From: Capsicum annuum
Lineage: Eukaryota > Streptophyta > Magnoliopsida > Solanales > Solanaceae
Direction of reading: 5' to 3'
Assembly: GCF_002878395.1 (NCBI RefSeq)
Contig: NW_025856126.1
Location: forward strand, 115,503 to 179,502
DNA length: 64,000 nucleotides
Under the pieces are notes generated by a model that was not told the DNA's origin, searched no databases, and worked only from the letters and a program-made list of their open reading frames with translations. The translations under genes were made by a program, and so were the position numbers. Positions 32,861-45,594 of this stretch are shown here, piece after piece; position 1 is the stretch's first letter, and each line of letters opens with the position of its first letter.

Positions 32861-33440
32861 GGTAGCTGTACCGAGTCAGGCTACTCGTAATCCTGTAGGT
32901 ATGAGAAATAGAGGTCGAGGTAACAAGGAATGGATTGTTGGAAATCAGGAACAAGGAAATACTAGTAGAGGCCAACCGAGAGTCTTTGCACTTACTAGAC
33001 AGGATGGTCAGGCCTCAAATGCAGTGGTTACAGGTATTCTTTCCATTTGTTCTTTTGATGCATATACTTTGATTGATCCGAGTTTTACCCACTCTTATGT
33101 ATCCTCATATTTTGCTGTGAGATTTGATAGACATACTGAGATATTAGATTGTCCTTTTCTTATTGCTACTCCCATAGGAGATTCCTTGCTATGCTACCGT
33201 AGATTGTCATACAAAGATAATTAGATTTGAGATACCCAAAAAATCTAGTTTTTTATTGGAAGGGAGTCAAGTTTCAGAGGTTAGTAAAGTTATATCTTTT
33301 ATGAAGACCCAATGACTATTGAAGAAAGGTTGCATGGGTTTCTTGGCTATGATGAGTGATGTTGGGGAGAGAGTCCTTAGTTTGGAGGCGCTACCTGTGG
33401 TGAAGTAATTTTCTAATGTATTTCCTGAGGATTTGCTAGG
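32861..33440 (+). pseudogene. Protease domain and linker, copy B
   Basis: The open piece 32901-33224 contains VFALTRQDGQASNAVVTGIL and the active-site region LIDPSFTHSYVS, where the glycine after Asp-Pro seen in copy A is Ser. About 130 bp that copy A has between 4550 and 4680 are missing here, removing the second half of the protease. The linker to RT has further stops. Confidence 0.75.
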
Positions 33441-33477
33441 ATTACCTCCAGTATGAGAGATAGACTTCGGTATTAAA

Positions 33478-34185
33478 TTGGCACCAGACACTATGCCAAT
33501 ATCTATACCCCTATATTATATGGAATCAGTAGAACTGAAGGAGCTCAAACAACAGTTGCAAGACTTGTTAGATAAGAGTTTCATCAGATCGAGTATATTT
33601 CCATGGGGTGCACCAGTTTTCTTTGTAAAGCAGAAAGATGGATCTCTAAGGATGTGTATTGACTACAGGCAGCTAAATAAGGTAAAAATATGTAACAAGT
33701 ATCCATTGTCTTGTATAGAGGGCCTGTCTGATCAGTTACAAGGGGCTGTCCATTTTTCAAAGATTGATCTTTGGTCTGGCTATCATCAGCTTATAATCAA
33801 GGAGAAAGATATATCTAAGATAGCATTCAGAACTCGATATGGGCATTATGAGTTCCTTGTGATGCCTTTCGGGTTAACTAATGCTCCTGCTGCATTCATG
33901 GACTTGATGAATAGGGTGTTCAGGAAGTATGTGGACAAATTTGTGATAGTATTTATTGATGATAATCTGATATATTCTCATAGCCTAGAAGAACATGAGA
34001 ATCATCTGGTGACTATATTGCAGACATTGTGGGAACATAAGCTTTATGATGAGTTCTCAAAATGCAAATTTTGGCTCGACTCAGTATCCTTTTTTGGGTA
34101 TGTTGTCTCCAAAGAAGGTATCACGGTGGATTCTAAGAAGACAGAAGCAGTGCAAAAATGGCCTAGGCCTACTTCACCCACATAG
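33478..34185 (+). pseudogene. Reverse transcriptase domain, copy B
   Basis: 235 open codons: [80 protein letters not shown] and the catalytic [12 protein letters not shown]. It ends at TAG 34183-34185, the same stop as copy A. Up to about 33830 it differs from A at roughly one base in ten; beyond that it is nearly identical to A. Confidence 0.9.
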
Positions 34186-34905
34186 ATTTGCAGCTTTATA
34201 GGTTTGGCTAATTACTATAGGCATTTTGTGTAGGATTTCTCTAAAATTATAGATCCATTATCTAGGTTAACATAGAGAGACGTGAAGTTTTAGTGGATAG
34301 AAGAATGTGAGCAGAGCTTCCAGAAACTCAAAATATATTTGACCACTGCACCGGTATTAGCCTTACCATTAGGCTCTGGAGGATTCAAGGTATTTTGTGA
34401 TGCTTCGAGGGTTGGATTAGGATGTGTTCTCATGCAACATGATCATTTTATTGCTTATGCTTTGAGGCAGTTGAAGAAGCACGAGCTGAACTATCCTACA
34501 CATAATTTAGAGATGGCAGTTGTGGTTTTTGCACTTAAGATTTGGAGGCATTAATTATACGGTAAAACTTGTGAGATTTATACCGATCATAAGAGTTTGA
34601 AGTACATTTTTCAGCAGCGAGATCTAAATCTTTGACAACATCGATGGACGTAATTACTCAAAGATTATGATTTTGCTATCTTGTATCATCCAGGAAATGC
34701 TAATGTTGTGGCTGATACTTTGAGCAGGAAATCTATGGGTAGTTTGGCGCATATAGCCCCTGGAAAGAGGCAGTTGGTGAAAGATGTGCAGAAACTTAAA
34801 GGCAAAGGTATCAGTTTTGGTGTTATAAGGTCAGGGGTATTGTTGGCTTATGTTCAAGATAAATCTTCTTTGATAGAGCACATAAAGACCATTTAATTTG
34901 AGGAT
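34186..34905 (+). pseudogene. RNase H domain, first (A-derived) copy in element B
   Basis: Same reading pieces as 5691-6390: [20 protein letters not shown] at 34384 onward, [20 protein letters not shown], and [20 protein letters not shown]. It differs from copy A by only a few bases. It is followed by the copy A deletion scar and LTR stub, which proves its origin. Confidence 0.88.
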
Positions 34906-35076
34906 ATGCAGTTGTGTAAATATCGAGATGAGATCCTAGCTGGTCAAAGTATATCGACTTCCTCAATAGTTTGATATATAGATTCAGTTATCTAACTTTT
35001 GATTACTACATAGCGCCGATCATGATCCTTTTTTGGGTCGTGAAAATAGCACACCGATTTGGCCTGAAAATCCCTC
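34906..35076 (+). other. Copy A scar, LTR stub and flank carried inside element B
   Basis: Bases 34948-35045 equal 6440-6537 (scar plus the last ~34 bp of the 3' LTR). Bases 35046-35076 equal 6538-6568, which is outside the element in copy A. At 35077 the sequence jumps to RT (CCTTTTTGGGGCATATT), with TCC shared at the joint. Confidence 0.9.
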
Positions 35077-35900
35077 CTTTTTGGGGCATATTATTTCCAA
35101 AGAAGGTATCATAATGGATTCTAAAAAGACAGAAGCGTTACTGAAATAGCCTAGGCCTATTTCACCCATATAGATTTGCAGATTTATAGGTTTGGCTAAT
35201 TACTATAGGCGTTTTGTGTAGGATTTCTCTGAAATTACAGCTCCATTAACTAGGTTAACACAGAAAGACGTGAAGTTTCAGTGGACAAAAGAATGTGAGC
35301 AGAGCTTCCAGAAATTCAAAATATGTCTGAACACTGCACCGCAATTATCCTTACCATCAGGCTCTGGAGGATTCAAGGCATTTTATGATGCTTCGAGGGT
35401 TGGACTAGGATGTGTTCTCATGCAACATCATTATGTTATTGCTTATGCTTTGAGGCAGTTGAAGAAGCACGAGCTGAACTATCCTACAGATGATTTAAAG
35501 ATGTCCGTTGTGGTTTTTTGCACTTAAGATTTGGAGGCATTACTTATACAGTGAAACTTGTGAGATTTATACCGATCATAAGAGTTTGAAGTACATTTTT
35601 TAGCAGCGAGATCTAAATCTTCGGTAGCGTCGATGGATGGAATTACTCAAAGATTATGATTGTGATATCTTGTATCATCCAGGAAATGCTAATGTTATGG
35701 CTGATGCTTTGAGCAGGAAATCTATGGGGAGTTTGGCTCATATAGGTCCTGGAAAGAGGCAGTTGGTGAAAGATGTACAGAAACTTGAAGGCAAAGGTGT
35801 CAGTTTTGGTGTTAGAAGGTCAGGGGTATTGTTGGCTTGTGTTTAAGCTAAATCTTCCTTGATAGAGCGTATAAAGACCATTCAATTTGAGGATATGTAG
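35077..35900 (+). pseudogene. RT end and RNase H, second (native) copy in element B
   Basis: Repeats the order [63 protein letters not shown] and [20 protein letters not shown]. It is about 8-10 percent different from the first copy. The conserved Cys of FCDAS is Tyr. It runs on without a break into the integrase region, so this is the original domain of element B. Confidence 0.85.
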
Positions 35901-35939
35901 TTGTGTAAATATCGAGATGAGGTCCTAGCTGGTCAAAGC

Positions 35940-37297
35940 AAGATGATTATAGGTTAAGATGATTGAGTGGGTAATTGATTATGTGTACCAGCTGTAGATG
36001 GGTTAAGATGAGCTATTCTTGAGGAAGCTCACAACTCCAGATATACCATTCACCCTGGTTCTACTAAGATGTATCATGACCTGAAGTAGTTCTACTGGTG
36101 GAAAGGTATGAAGAAAGATATTTCTAACTTTTTTCTAGTTTCTTGACCTGTCAATAGGTTAAAGTGGAGCATCAACGACCAGCAGGATTATTGCAACTGA
36201 TCAGGATTCTAGATTGGAAATAAGAAAGAGTTACCATGGATTTTGTAATTAAGCTTTCGCAAACCATTAAAGGCCATGACTCTGTATGGGTAATTGTAGA
36301 TCGGCTTACTAAGTATGCTCACTTCATGACATTAAAGACTACATATAGAGAAGTGAAATATGCTCAGTTATTTATGAATAAAATTGTCTGACTTCATGGA
36401 GTTCCATTATCCATCATTTCTGACAGAGGATCACAGTTCACTTCATGCTTTTGGAGATATTTCTAAGAAGCATTGGGTACCCGAGTAGATCTTAGTACTG
36501 GATTTCATCCGCAGACGGACAGACAATCTGAGTGTACTATATAAATTTTAGAGGATATGTTGAGAGCCTGCATTCTTGACTTTGGAGGTAGTTGGGATAC
36601 TTACTTACCATTAGCTGAATTTGCTTACAATAATAGTTTTCAATCAAATATTCAGATGGCTCTATATGAAGCCTTGTATGGTAGACGATGTCGTTCTCCT
36701 ATCGGGTGGTTTGAAGTTGGAGAGGCTAAAGTTTTAGGACCATACTTGGTACAGGATGCTATGGACAAGGTCCAATTGATTAGACAGAGGTTACTCACAG
36801 CTCAAAGCAGACAAAAGTCGTATGCTAACAGGAGAAGAAGAGATTTGGTGTTCGCAATTGGGGATAAGGTTTTTCTATGAGTCTCTCCTATGAAATGTGT
36901 GATGCGATTTGGAAAAAGAGGTAAATTAGGCCCAGGGTATGTAAGACCTTATGAGATACTTGAGCCTATAGGAGGAGTGGTGTATAGAGTGGCACTCCCT
37001 CCCGAGATGTCTTTCGTCCATCCAGTGTTTCATGTCTCTATGCTAAGGAAGTGTATATTAGATTCTTCGCGCGAACTCGAAGCACCAACCTTGCAACTTG
37101 ATGAGAACTTAACCTATGAAGAGGAACCTGTGGCTATCATTGATCGACAAGTAAGAAGGCTACAGTCGAAAAAGTTTGTGTTCGTGAAAGTCTTATGGAA
37201 GAATTATACCATCGAAGAAGCTACGTCGGAGTTAGAAAAAGATATAAGCATCAAGTACCCTCACTTGTTTCAGTCTTCAGGTATGCACTTACTCTAA
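35940..37297 (+). pseudogene. Integrase and chromodomain-like C-terminus, copy B
   Basis: Inserts the cDNA into the genome. The HHCC region (about 36020-36180) keeps the histidines (EEAHNSRYTIHPG) but loses the cysteine part by frameshift. The catalytic core has MDFVIKLSQTIKGHDSVWVI, IISDRGSQFTS and HPQTDRQSE, i.e. all three acidic residues. Open pieces 36557-36880 (LPLAEFAYNNSFQSNIQMAL, PIGWFEVGEAK) and 36890-37297 (GYVRPYEILEPIGGVVYRVA, FHVSMLRKCI) follow. The end VAIIDRQVRRLQSKKFVFVK with VLWKNYTIEEATSELEK is the chromodomain-type tail of Tekay/Del elements, used to target chromatin. Confidence 0.9.
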
Positions 37298-37317
37298 ATT
37301 CGGGGACCGAATTTCTT

Positions 37318-37330
37318 AAGGTGGGGAGAA
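37318..37330 (+). promoter_or_regulatory. Polypurine tract of gypsy copy B
   Basis: AAGGTGGGGAGAA directly abuts the 3' LTR. It primes plus-strand DNA synthesis. Confidence 0.85.
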
Positions 37331-38935
37331 TATAATACCCCAAATTATAATTAGTGAGTAATTATAATTGAAAAAAAATATTTTATAAGAGATATGGGCT
37401 AAAGCCCATATTAATAAGAAAAAGGAAAAGAATTTAGAAGAGTTAGGGCCGTGGCCCATATCCAATTCAAGTTGAATTGGGAAAAACAATATATAATATA
37501 TTGACAAAAAGGGCTTTTGCCATTAAAGGATTAAGAAGGCAAAGGTTAGGAGCAACTAAGGTAGTAACTAATCTGCCAATCACGCTGAAGAGGAAAAAAA
37601 TCAATTGTTCCTTCAGTTAAAAAATAAAGAAAGGTTTAAGGTTGATTGGAAAATTCTTTCGGGTTTAAGATTCGATTGAAGGAAGTCCTATCAATTGTTT
37701 GAGGTGACAAGTTGGTATTCTGAAAATTGTACTTTGAGTAGTAATCTTACCATAATCTGTGTTTATTAACTTGCATATTTTATACTTGATTTTGATGAAA
37801 TAATGAGTTACGAAATGCTTTGAAATTGCATGTGGGGCAAGTCCTTTACTTGATATAATATTGAAATGGTTATTTGAGATATGATATTATTACGATGAAT
37901 ATTATTTACTTACATGAGATTAAGTATTTTTGATATATGTTTTATTCAAGTTCACATGTATTATTATTGATATGAATTTTAACGTTATGTTCTATTCTGA
38001 AAGATGTTTTCATACAAATATCCTATTGTTTTCAAAGAATTTTTGAATAGGAGTAGACCTTGATTGAATCCCGTAGCTAACGGTGGGATTGATAAACCTG
38101 GTGCACCTTGTATTTACTGATGAATGTTATAGCCCTCGCTAGTAGGAAGGAGAACTAGCATACTGTTACTGATATGATATGGGACTCCTATATGAGGGAT
38201 CCACTGTTATGGGTTATTCTTAATAAAGAAGAATGTCACACTGATTACATGATTCATTCTTGGAAACCTCTCAAATATTTAATAATTGATATGATATGAT
38301 GCTTTATGAGTTTATTACAGAACCATTGGTTCACTTCGCTTACATGAAACAATGATACTGTTTTGTTGTTACTATTTTTTGAAAGAGCATTTATTTCATG
38401 ATGTTTTTGGACTTGTACTCATTAAAACGGTTATGGTTAAGTGTTATTACTCACTGAGCTAGCATCTCACTCCTCTCTATTATTTTTTAGAGAACGCAGG
38501 TAACGGTGAGGATCTCCTTGGCTAGAGGATTCGAGTAGCATATTCCTGGTGAGCGTTGCTCGCGTGGGCTATAGTTTATTTATTCATTATATTTTGTTTC
38601 TTGAAAAATCTTATTTTGATCCATAGTCATGTCTTTAGAGTTTTGAGTATTCTTTCATTATTTTGAATTTGTGGAGTAATTGACTTTGTTTTATTTTTGG
38701 AGATGGATTTTGTATTGATATTGGTGGTGTTGGTTCCTTGTTGATGGTTTGTGATGGATTGTGTTGGTGTGATTGATGTGTTGGTTGTGGTGCTGTTGAA
38801 TTGAGACAGGAAATTTTCTTTATAATCCCAAAAACAAAGGAAACTCTGCCCTATTTTCTGTAGAATTCTAACTAGGCTTGCTTTGGAGTCCTAAACTCCT
38901 TAGCGCCGGTCATGATCCTATTTTTGGTCGTGACA
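37331..38935 (+). repeat. 3' LTR of gypsy copy B (1605 bp)
   Basis: Starts TATAATACCCC (TG mutated to TA) and ends GGTCGTGACA. It pairs with 29842-31447. The right flank ATAGC matches the left flank ATAAC except for one base. Confidence 0.93.
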
Positions 38936-39090
38936 ATAGCACACTGATTTGGCCTGAAAATCTCTCGTTTGCAACATTTTACCTGCCTAACCACCCAAAT
39001 GGCCCTGCCTGCTCAAACGGACTACACTAGGATGCTCCCCAACCTCCTTGGCACACCCCGATCGATTTTTAATTAAGAAATTAAATAGAT
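38936..39090 (+). repeat. Continuation of the ~185-bp repeat, copy B
   Basis: ATAGCACACTGATTTGGCC and the following sequence match 6538-6692. It is the other half of the target unit broken by the gypsy insertion. Confidence 0.7.
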
Positions 39091-40613
39091 GATGAGAGAA
39101 AACGAGAAGAAGAATGGATGCTTGATTATGCACTTCAGCAGGCGATAAGTCAACTTGCTCCGACTCAGCAAAGAAAGGTGGAACTTCATATAAAATCCTT
39201 TGAAACTGTAGTTCTACCATAAGGAAATAATAGTCAGATTGCATTTCCTAGGCTTAGAGCTAGCGGTGAATAACATTTGTAGATCACATGTAAGCAGAAC
39301 GAATTCGTGCCTTGTAAGCAAGAGAAAGTTGTTGCAGGTATAGACAGAAATCTTGAAGAAAATGACTGCTCTATGTACAAGAATCATGATCTTCAACAGT
39401 CTATACTTAGGTAGAAGTCGGATGAAATGATAAGCGCTTTGAGTAATAAGGAGCACTTTGAGTAATGAGGTTCGGGTGGAAGGAAAAGCTCGGATTCAAG
39501 ATCAGGAAGATAGCTCAAATGATTCTAGGAAAGAGATCCCCTCTTCTATCTCAAGCTTAACCGATGCAGTTGAGGAGTAGAAGATGTGGAGCTTGAGAAT
39601 AATGATGGCATTATTAGTGAAATATCTAATACAACTCAGAGCTCCAGAGTTCATCTTCAGCCAATGATGCAGCAATGCAAGAAAATATTGCCAAGAAAGA
39701 GACAGAAAAAAAAATGTGAAAACACCTAAACTTGGTCGTGGATTTTCTCTCTTGTTATCAATGTCTGATCCTAAAGAAGACAATAGAGCATCCAAGGGTC
39801 AGGTGGACAAATGGAGTTACATCAACATGTGGCACATGGTATCACAGCATGTTCTATCAGATGTTGCATCAAAAGTTGGAAATGAACTACTCGATGGAAC
39901 TAATGATGGGGTAGAAGACAACAGTACACCGACTAAAAGGAAAACTTGCAACTCTCTCTAGAATTTCTCTGAGACAAAGGTTGATGCAGAGACAAAAAGG
40001 AAAGATCATAATCCAAGGAAACATGGGAGAAGTTTCTGTAGAGATAATGCTGTCAAACTCATAAAAGAGGCAGTTAATGAGATCCTTACTACGCCAATTC
40101 AAGATGCTTCGTCAGATACACAGTCAGTCACCAGTGACATAATCTCGGACCAGGAACTCTCAAAGGCTGAAGGTGAAGTGAATAATAGCTTAAATTCTGT
40201 AGAAATCTTGAAAAATCTTGACATAACTGAAGATGGAAAGATGTTGGATCAAGAAATGAAGGATCCAAAAAAAGAGAGAGAACTTCCACTAACCATAACA
40301 AACCTAAGACACAAAGGTCCAAGAACTGGAGCAAACTAAAGAAGTTGATCCTGCCCAGGATATCAATCAAGGGACTAGAAAAAGCAAGGAAATTCAACCC
40401 TCGGGAACCTCAGCTTCTTCCCACTACACCTATCAAGAACCAAAAAAAGTGGACTTAAGACATCAAATGGCATACGAGAGGAAAAAAGCAGAAAAATGGA
40501 TGCTTGATTATGCAATGTAGAATTTGGTCACCACGCTAACTCCTACTAGGAAAAAAAGAGTGGCAATGCTCGTTGAAGCATTCAAAGCAGTTGTTCCACT
40601 CCCAGAAGTATGA
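39091..40613 (+). pseudogene. Plant calmodulin-binding protein (PCBP-like) pseudogene, copy B
   Basis: Less damaged at its start than copy A: EEEWMLDYALQQAISQLAP, QQRKVELHIKSFETVVLP is the first CaM-binding-like domain. The open piece 39716-39961 has LGRGFSLLLSMSDPKEDNRA and MWHMVSQHVLSDVASKVGNE. The second domain (40467-40610) reads KAEKWMLDYAM, then a TAG, then RVAMLVEAFKAVVPLPEV. A deletion near 39644 removes about 60 bp present in copy A. Independent breaks in the two copies suggest decay continued after duplication. Confidence 0.75.
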
Positions 40614-41179
40614 ACTCAACCAAGTAATATTGGTGGCAACTTCCTTCATTGCTTGTATGAATTGTGAAGGTGACCATACATATTTATATTCGTTCTAATT
40701 CACTTATCGCGACGAATGAACCTATAGAAAAAGGAAAATCATAGGCAACTTTGTAGTTGTACATGCTTTTGCTACACAGTGAGGCTACAAACAACAGTTA
40801 GAAAGTCACTAAACGTTGAAAGTAAGAGTGATTATTGATTGAATTCACTATAGAGGATTCTCATTTTTAGTGACCAATATGCAGGTTATATACAGTGTCT
40901 ACACAATTATATACAAGAGCCATTTTTCAAAAAGTTGACTGTGTGGGATGATCAACGACTCATTGTGTATTTGCACTAGCTTTCATTGATTTTCTTGAGC
41001 AACAATGTAAGGATGCATATAAGGTTTCGTATAAAAAAAAAGTGGATAGGTTCTATTATACTTTCTGCCATGCAGTGTATTCTATATTATTGTGACAATA
41101 ATGCTATTAGCTCTGAGAATGGTTATTTATACATCTCATTGTGAAGGATTAACTACTAAAATTACTACTTGACCGATGT

Positions 41180-41265
41180 CACAGGTTAGGCTGCATAAAA
41201 TTACCCCTTGTTATCTGGCCCTTTTCTGAACCCCGCATGACCAAAAGTAAGCACCTTTCTTTTTT
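41180..41265 (+). mobile_element. TS-type SINE fragment, copy B
   Basis: GGCTGCATAAAATTACCCC, CCCTTTTCTGAACCCCGCA correspond to the TS SINE 3' body as at 8846-8925. Confidence 0.65.
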
Positions 41266-41342
41266 TCGTCACGTACACATCCTCTTTGAGCTCGCCATTA
41301 ATAATGTCATATGAAAGTGAAACAGAATATGAATAATAAATA

Positions 41343-41566
41343 ATTTTCCATCCTATATTAGTTGATCATCGATCTTGGTAAAATTACATGTTCCCAATTG
41401 CTTTCACTTGTTAAATCAAGATAAAATTAATTAATTTTTTCTCATTTTACCCCTGCAATTAATACTCTTCGGGAGTGTAATAAAACTATCATTTTGTGTG
41501 TGTGATTTATTAAGGAGTGTGCAAAAGTAAAAGTGATCAACTAATATGAAACAAATAGTAGTTTAT
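41343..41566. mobile_element. MITE remnant, Stowaway-like ends, copy B
   Basis: Left TCCATCCTATATTAGTTGATC and right GATCAACTAATATGAAACA form a better inverted pair than in copy A. Confidence 0.6.
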
Positions 41567-41735
41567 TTGGTTACATTTTATTTTATATGATACCTTTTTG
41601 GGCAAAACTTTTTCCCACATAGTTTCCTTAAGGATGTTTTCATCCTACCCTTTTATATGTTGTCCAAAATTATTTTTGTTTTTCTACGTGGAGCAATAAA
41701 TATATGTGCCCCTTAAACTCATTAATTTTCCTATG

Positions 41736-41967
41736 TGTTATAAATATACCATATATAGTGAATGTCTACTTTACCATATATAGTGAATACCTACTTTACC
41801 ATATATTGTATATATCTATTTATGAAAAAGTTACAAATCCCAAGGTTAGTTTTCCCCTATAAATAATAAAGTTTTGCTTCATTGCAATTTATTCCTCAAG
41901 AGAAGAAATAAGAATCACTCTCTCTATTCTCTCTACTCTTCTTCTTGTTCTTTATTATTTTATAACA
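41736..41967 (+). repeat. 5' LTR of copia element B
   Basis: 232 bp, TGTTATAAA start and ATAACA end. The internal TATA-like region reads CCCCTATAAATAATAAAG. Confidence 0.92.
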
Positions 41968-44289
41968 CGTTATCAGCATGATGCTCTAACCAACTAAGGT
42001 GAGATTATAAATCTGAAGGATTTCAAGGTTCGTAATTCTGTATGTTATATTTCTTTTGCTACTACTAATATAATTATTATTGGATTTGTGGAAAAATAAT
42101 TGGTTTGGAACCATTTATGTTTTAAATTTATTACTCAAGAACAATATTATCAAAAGGGATGATAATATGTTGGGTTTAAGTCCCGTCAATTTATGCCTAA
42201 GACGCCTTTATATGGGTAAGACGTTGAGTTTGAATCTCAATGCACCATATTGATAATATTATGATAGCTAAGGCAAAATAATGGGTGTTTGATGAAAAGT
42301 CATGAAATTTGACCCATTGAATATGCTCCATTCCATGAAGTGAATGTGGTAAGAATATATGATAAGTCTGAAATATGACCACTTACTTCATTCTTGAGGT
42401 GTATGTGGTAGCAGTGCATAATATGTCTGAAAGGAGACAAGTGATTGAATGCACGAATATACGTGTGGAGGGACAATATGATAATGATCATCAAAAGTGA
42501 TGATATTTTCGTATGCGTATTATGATCATAAGATATTTAGAGAAAAATTCTCTAGATCATATGTATGCCTCGATTTACTCCTGAAGTAGCAATATCATGA
42601 CAGAGGTTATTAGCTATCAAAATTTGATAGGCTTAAGGCACGATTATGTTCCATTCCTGGGGAATGAGGATTTAGATTGTTTCAATACAACACTTGATTG
42701 TAATGGTATCACAACTTATCTCCGAAAGAGGCAGAATAACTGAGAAGAATAATTTTGAAATCTACTTCTAAAGTAGTAAATCTAAAATTTATTCCTGTAA
42801 TAGTAAATATGAAATTTACTAAAGAAAAAAAAAATACATGTCATGGTAAACTTGGAGTTTACTAATATAAAAGTTCATAAGTTGACATGAACTATTGGGA
42901 CATCCCATAGATATGCATATTAAGTATTAAATACATATTGAAGAATTCGAAAATTCTTCTTGAGCTTTTAATGTTGCTTGTTCTCATGATAAATTGGTTG
43001 GACCAACTAATTTTGAGATTGGATCCCTTAAAATCTAAAAAGTATAAAAGGTGAATAAGGCCCCGTTCACCTATCACGTGATATGTTGAAAAAATGCATC
43101 AATAAGATGATCACATGTACATTCATGGTCAATCTACGTTTGACATTCATAAAGTTACTTGTTCAATATAAATTGAGCATAATTTTCATATTGTGTAATC
43201 AAGATAATTCATCTTGATGATGATGGTTTAGCATTGAATGCCTTCGATAAATAGCTAAACCATCGCTAATGAGAACAAAGCTTAATGTGTTGGTCTGAAA
43301 TATGATATGTTGCATACAATAATACTTGTATGCATTAGACCAATAAATTATGGTTATTTCTTCCCCCTCAATTGGTTCAAGGTCATGAACCAACTATTCT
43401 ATCTAATAATTTTGATGTGCGGTATACGACTAATGAATATACCGTGATACACAAAGATGGATTCCTCAAAGAAGTAGAGGATGTATGTTAGTTTTTCTAA
43501 CATAAGGGGGAGATTTTAAGCTATATGAAATATGTTAGGAATTATCACCAGATCCTCATTCAAAAGATAATTCAAGTCAAATGCCGAAAGCATTTCATAT
43601 TAAGCACAAGTGTTCTTATTTTGTGTTCCTAAAGGAAAAAATCTATGCATGTGTGAAGCGTGGTAGACTAATTGGTTCCAAATGAAAGTCCTTTAAAAAT
43701 AAGGAGCAAATAATCATAATAAGAAGGCAATTATCTTTTGAAGAGACTATGACATAACACTTCATGAAACCTTTTGATAGGTTCAGGTACCTGAAAATAA
43801 TGAAGTGAAAGATCTCAAAATGTTATGTCATATTGCGAACCGATACAAAATGATAAACCGTCGACGATATCTTTGATGAAATATTGGCACAATATTGTAA
43901 AATATTATGAGGATTCAAATTCTACGTTTATTTAAGAATGCTAACGTAGAAACATTATCAAGTGACATGAAAGGATGCATTTTGGTAAGCGTAAAACTTA
44001 TTTGATTTGCAGTCCAGATACTTGAAGATGTCACTCATGAAATGGTTAATATTGTCACTTGACAAAACTTATGTGAAAAACTTTCAAGGATTCAAAATGC
44101 TTGAATCATATAAAAGTTTCTGGAAAACTTATTTATAATCCTTATATTGTATAAGCTCATAACTTGAAAATTATTGGAAGTCTTGGAGAGTTTTCAAAGC
44201 AATATATTATTTGCTGAAATTCGAAATATATCAAATTGGATTGGTTATGAAGTACCATATCTTAGTGTAATTGATGCACTCATGTAGCT

Positions 44290-44935
44290 TGCAAATACTA
44301 CAAGGTTTATAGCCTTTTCGGTTAATATGTTAGCAAGGTATATTTCTACTCCTACTAGGAGACATCGAAATAGGATAAGATACATGAGCTTATTTTATTC
44401 TAAAGATTGCAGTTTCGATCTTATTAGTCATGCTGATGTTGGTTACTCATCTAACCTGCATAAATCTCTTGTCTTAAACATGCAATGTGTTTACATGTGG
44501 GGATACTGCTATATCTTGCAGATATACAAAGCAGTCTATCGTAGCCACTTCATCGAATCATGCTGAGATAATAGCTATTCATGAGGAAAGTCGAGAATAA
44601 GTATATTTGAGATCCATGATACATCTCATTCGAGAAAAATGTAGTGTGAAATATGACACAATCTATCCACAATTTTATACGGAGGTAATGTATCATGCAT
44701 AGCACATATTAATGGAGGATTCATAAAAGGAGATAGAACGAAGTACACTTCATCAAAGCTTTTCTACATACTTGAGCTACAAAAGAATGGTGATATTAAC
44801 GTTCAACATATTCATTCAAGTAATAATATAACTGATTTATTCACCAAGTTTCTTCCAACTAAAACTTTTAAGAATATGGTGCACAAGATCGGGATGCAAA
44901 GGCTTAAGGATGTTCTCATTAGGGGGAGTTAATAT
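44290..44935 (+). pseudogene. Copia RNase H remnant, copy B
   Basis: HADVGYSSNLHKS (44430-44470), then frameshifts. The ending NGDINVQHIHSSNNITDLFTK is readable at 44788-44850. More broken than copy A. Confidence 0.8.
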
Positions 44936-45131
44936 GCGTTGTACTCTTTTTCCCTTATGAGGTTTTGTCCCACTGGGTTTTCCTTGTAAGGTTTTTAATG
45001 AGGCAGCCTATATTCATATCGTTAGAGATGTGTACTCTTTTTCCTTCACTAGATTTTTTTTCCCATTGCGTTTTTTTCTAGTAAGGTTTTAATGAGGCAT
45101 ATTATCTATCAATTAGACATTCAAGGGGGAG

Positions 45132-45363
45132 TGTTATAAATATACCATATATAGTGAATATCTACTTTACCATATATGCTGAATACCTACTTTACCATAT
45201 ATTGTGTATATCTCTTTATGGAAAAATTACAAACCCCAAGGTTAGTTCTCCCATATAAATAAAGGGGTTTTGCTTCATTGTAATTCATTCCTCAAGAGAA
45301 GAAATAAGAATCACTCTCTCTATTCTCTCTACTCTTCTTCTTGTTATTTATTAGTTGATAACA
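45132..45363 (+). repeat. 3' LTR of copia element B
   Basis: 232 bp, starts TGTTATAAA and ends TTGATAACA (one change in the terminal repeat). Confidence 0.92.
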
Positions 45364-45454
45364 CTATGATATTTTGTGCTAACTTTTTCTCTAGAATACT
45401 TGTTGGTACACTTGAATTGAATAGGAAACTACTTGTTGAACAAGGTAGCTAATT

Positions 45455-45594
45455 TTCCTATATAAATAGGAACGTTCCTTCTCCTATTTCTTTTTGGATT
45501 TCCCTTTTTTTATCTATATAAATACACAACAAATTAGAAAGCCAATAACAATAAAATTATACCAACACACTTTAGAGCAAAGTTTCAAGTATTA
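45455..45594 (+). promoter_or_regulatory. Promoter and leader of the MAGLQ gene, copy B
   Basis: CCTATATAAATAGG at about 45457-45470 and CTATATAAATACAC at about 45513-45526, matching copy A. The copia 3' LTR ends about 90 bp upstream. Confidence 0.5.

Larger units (their letters stand above)
29842..38935 (+). mobile_element. Tekay/Del-like chromovirus (Ty3/gypsy), copy B, chimeric
   Basis: 9.1 kb with both LTRs, a TGGTATCAGAGCC primer site, gag, protease, RT, RNase H, integrase, chromodomain-like C-terminus and purine tract. The flanks are ATAAC (left) and ATAGC (right), a 5-bp target duplication with one change. Inside the pol region a 1.24-kb block of copy A (at least 33841-35076) is present, so RT end and RNase H occur twice. 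Many TAG/TGA stops and frameshifts disable it. Confidence 0.92.
41736..45363 (+). mobile_element. Ty1/copia element with short LTRs, copy B
   Basis: Same element and site as 9398-13046. It has 232-bp LTRs at both ends, the TGTTATAAA start, a primer site at 41968-41998 and purine tract AAGGGGGAG. The target duplication CTATG is perfect (41731-41735 and 45364-45368). The interior is as decayed as in copy A. Confidence 0.92.
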
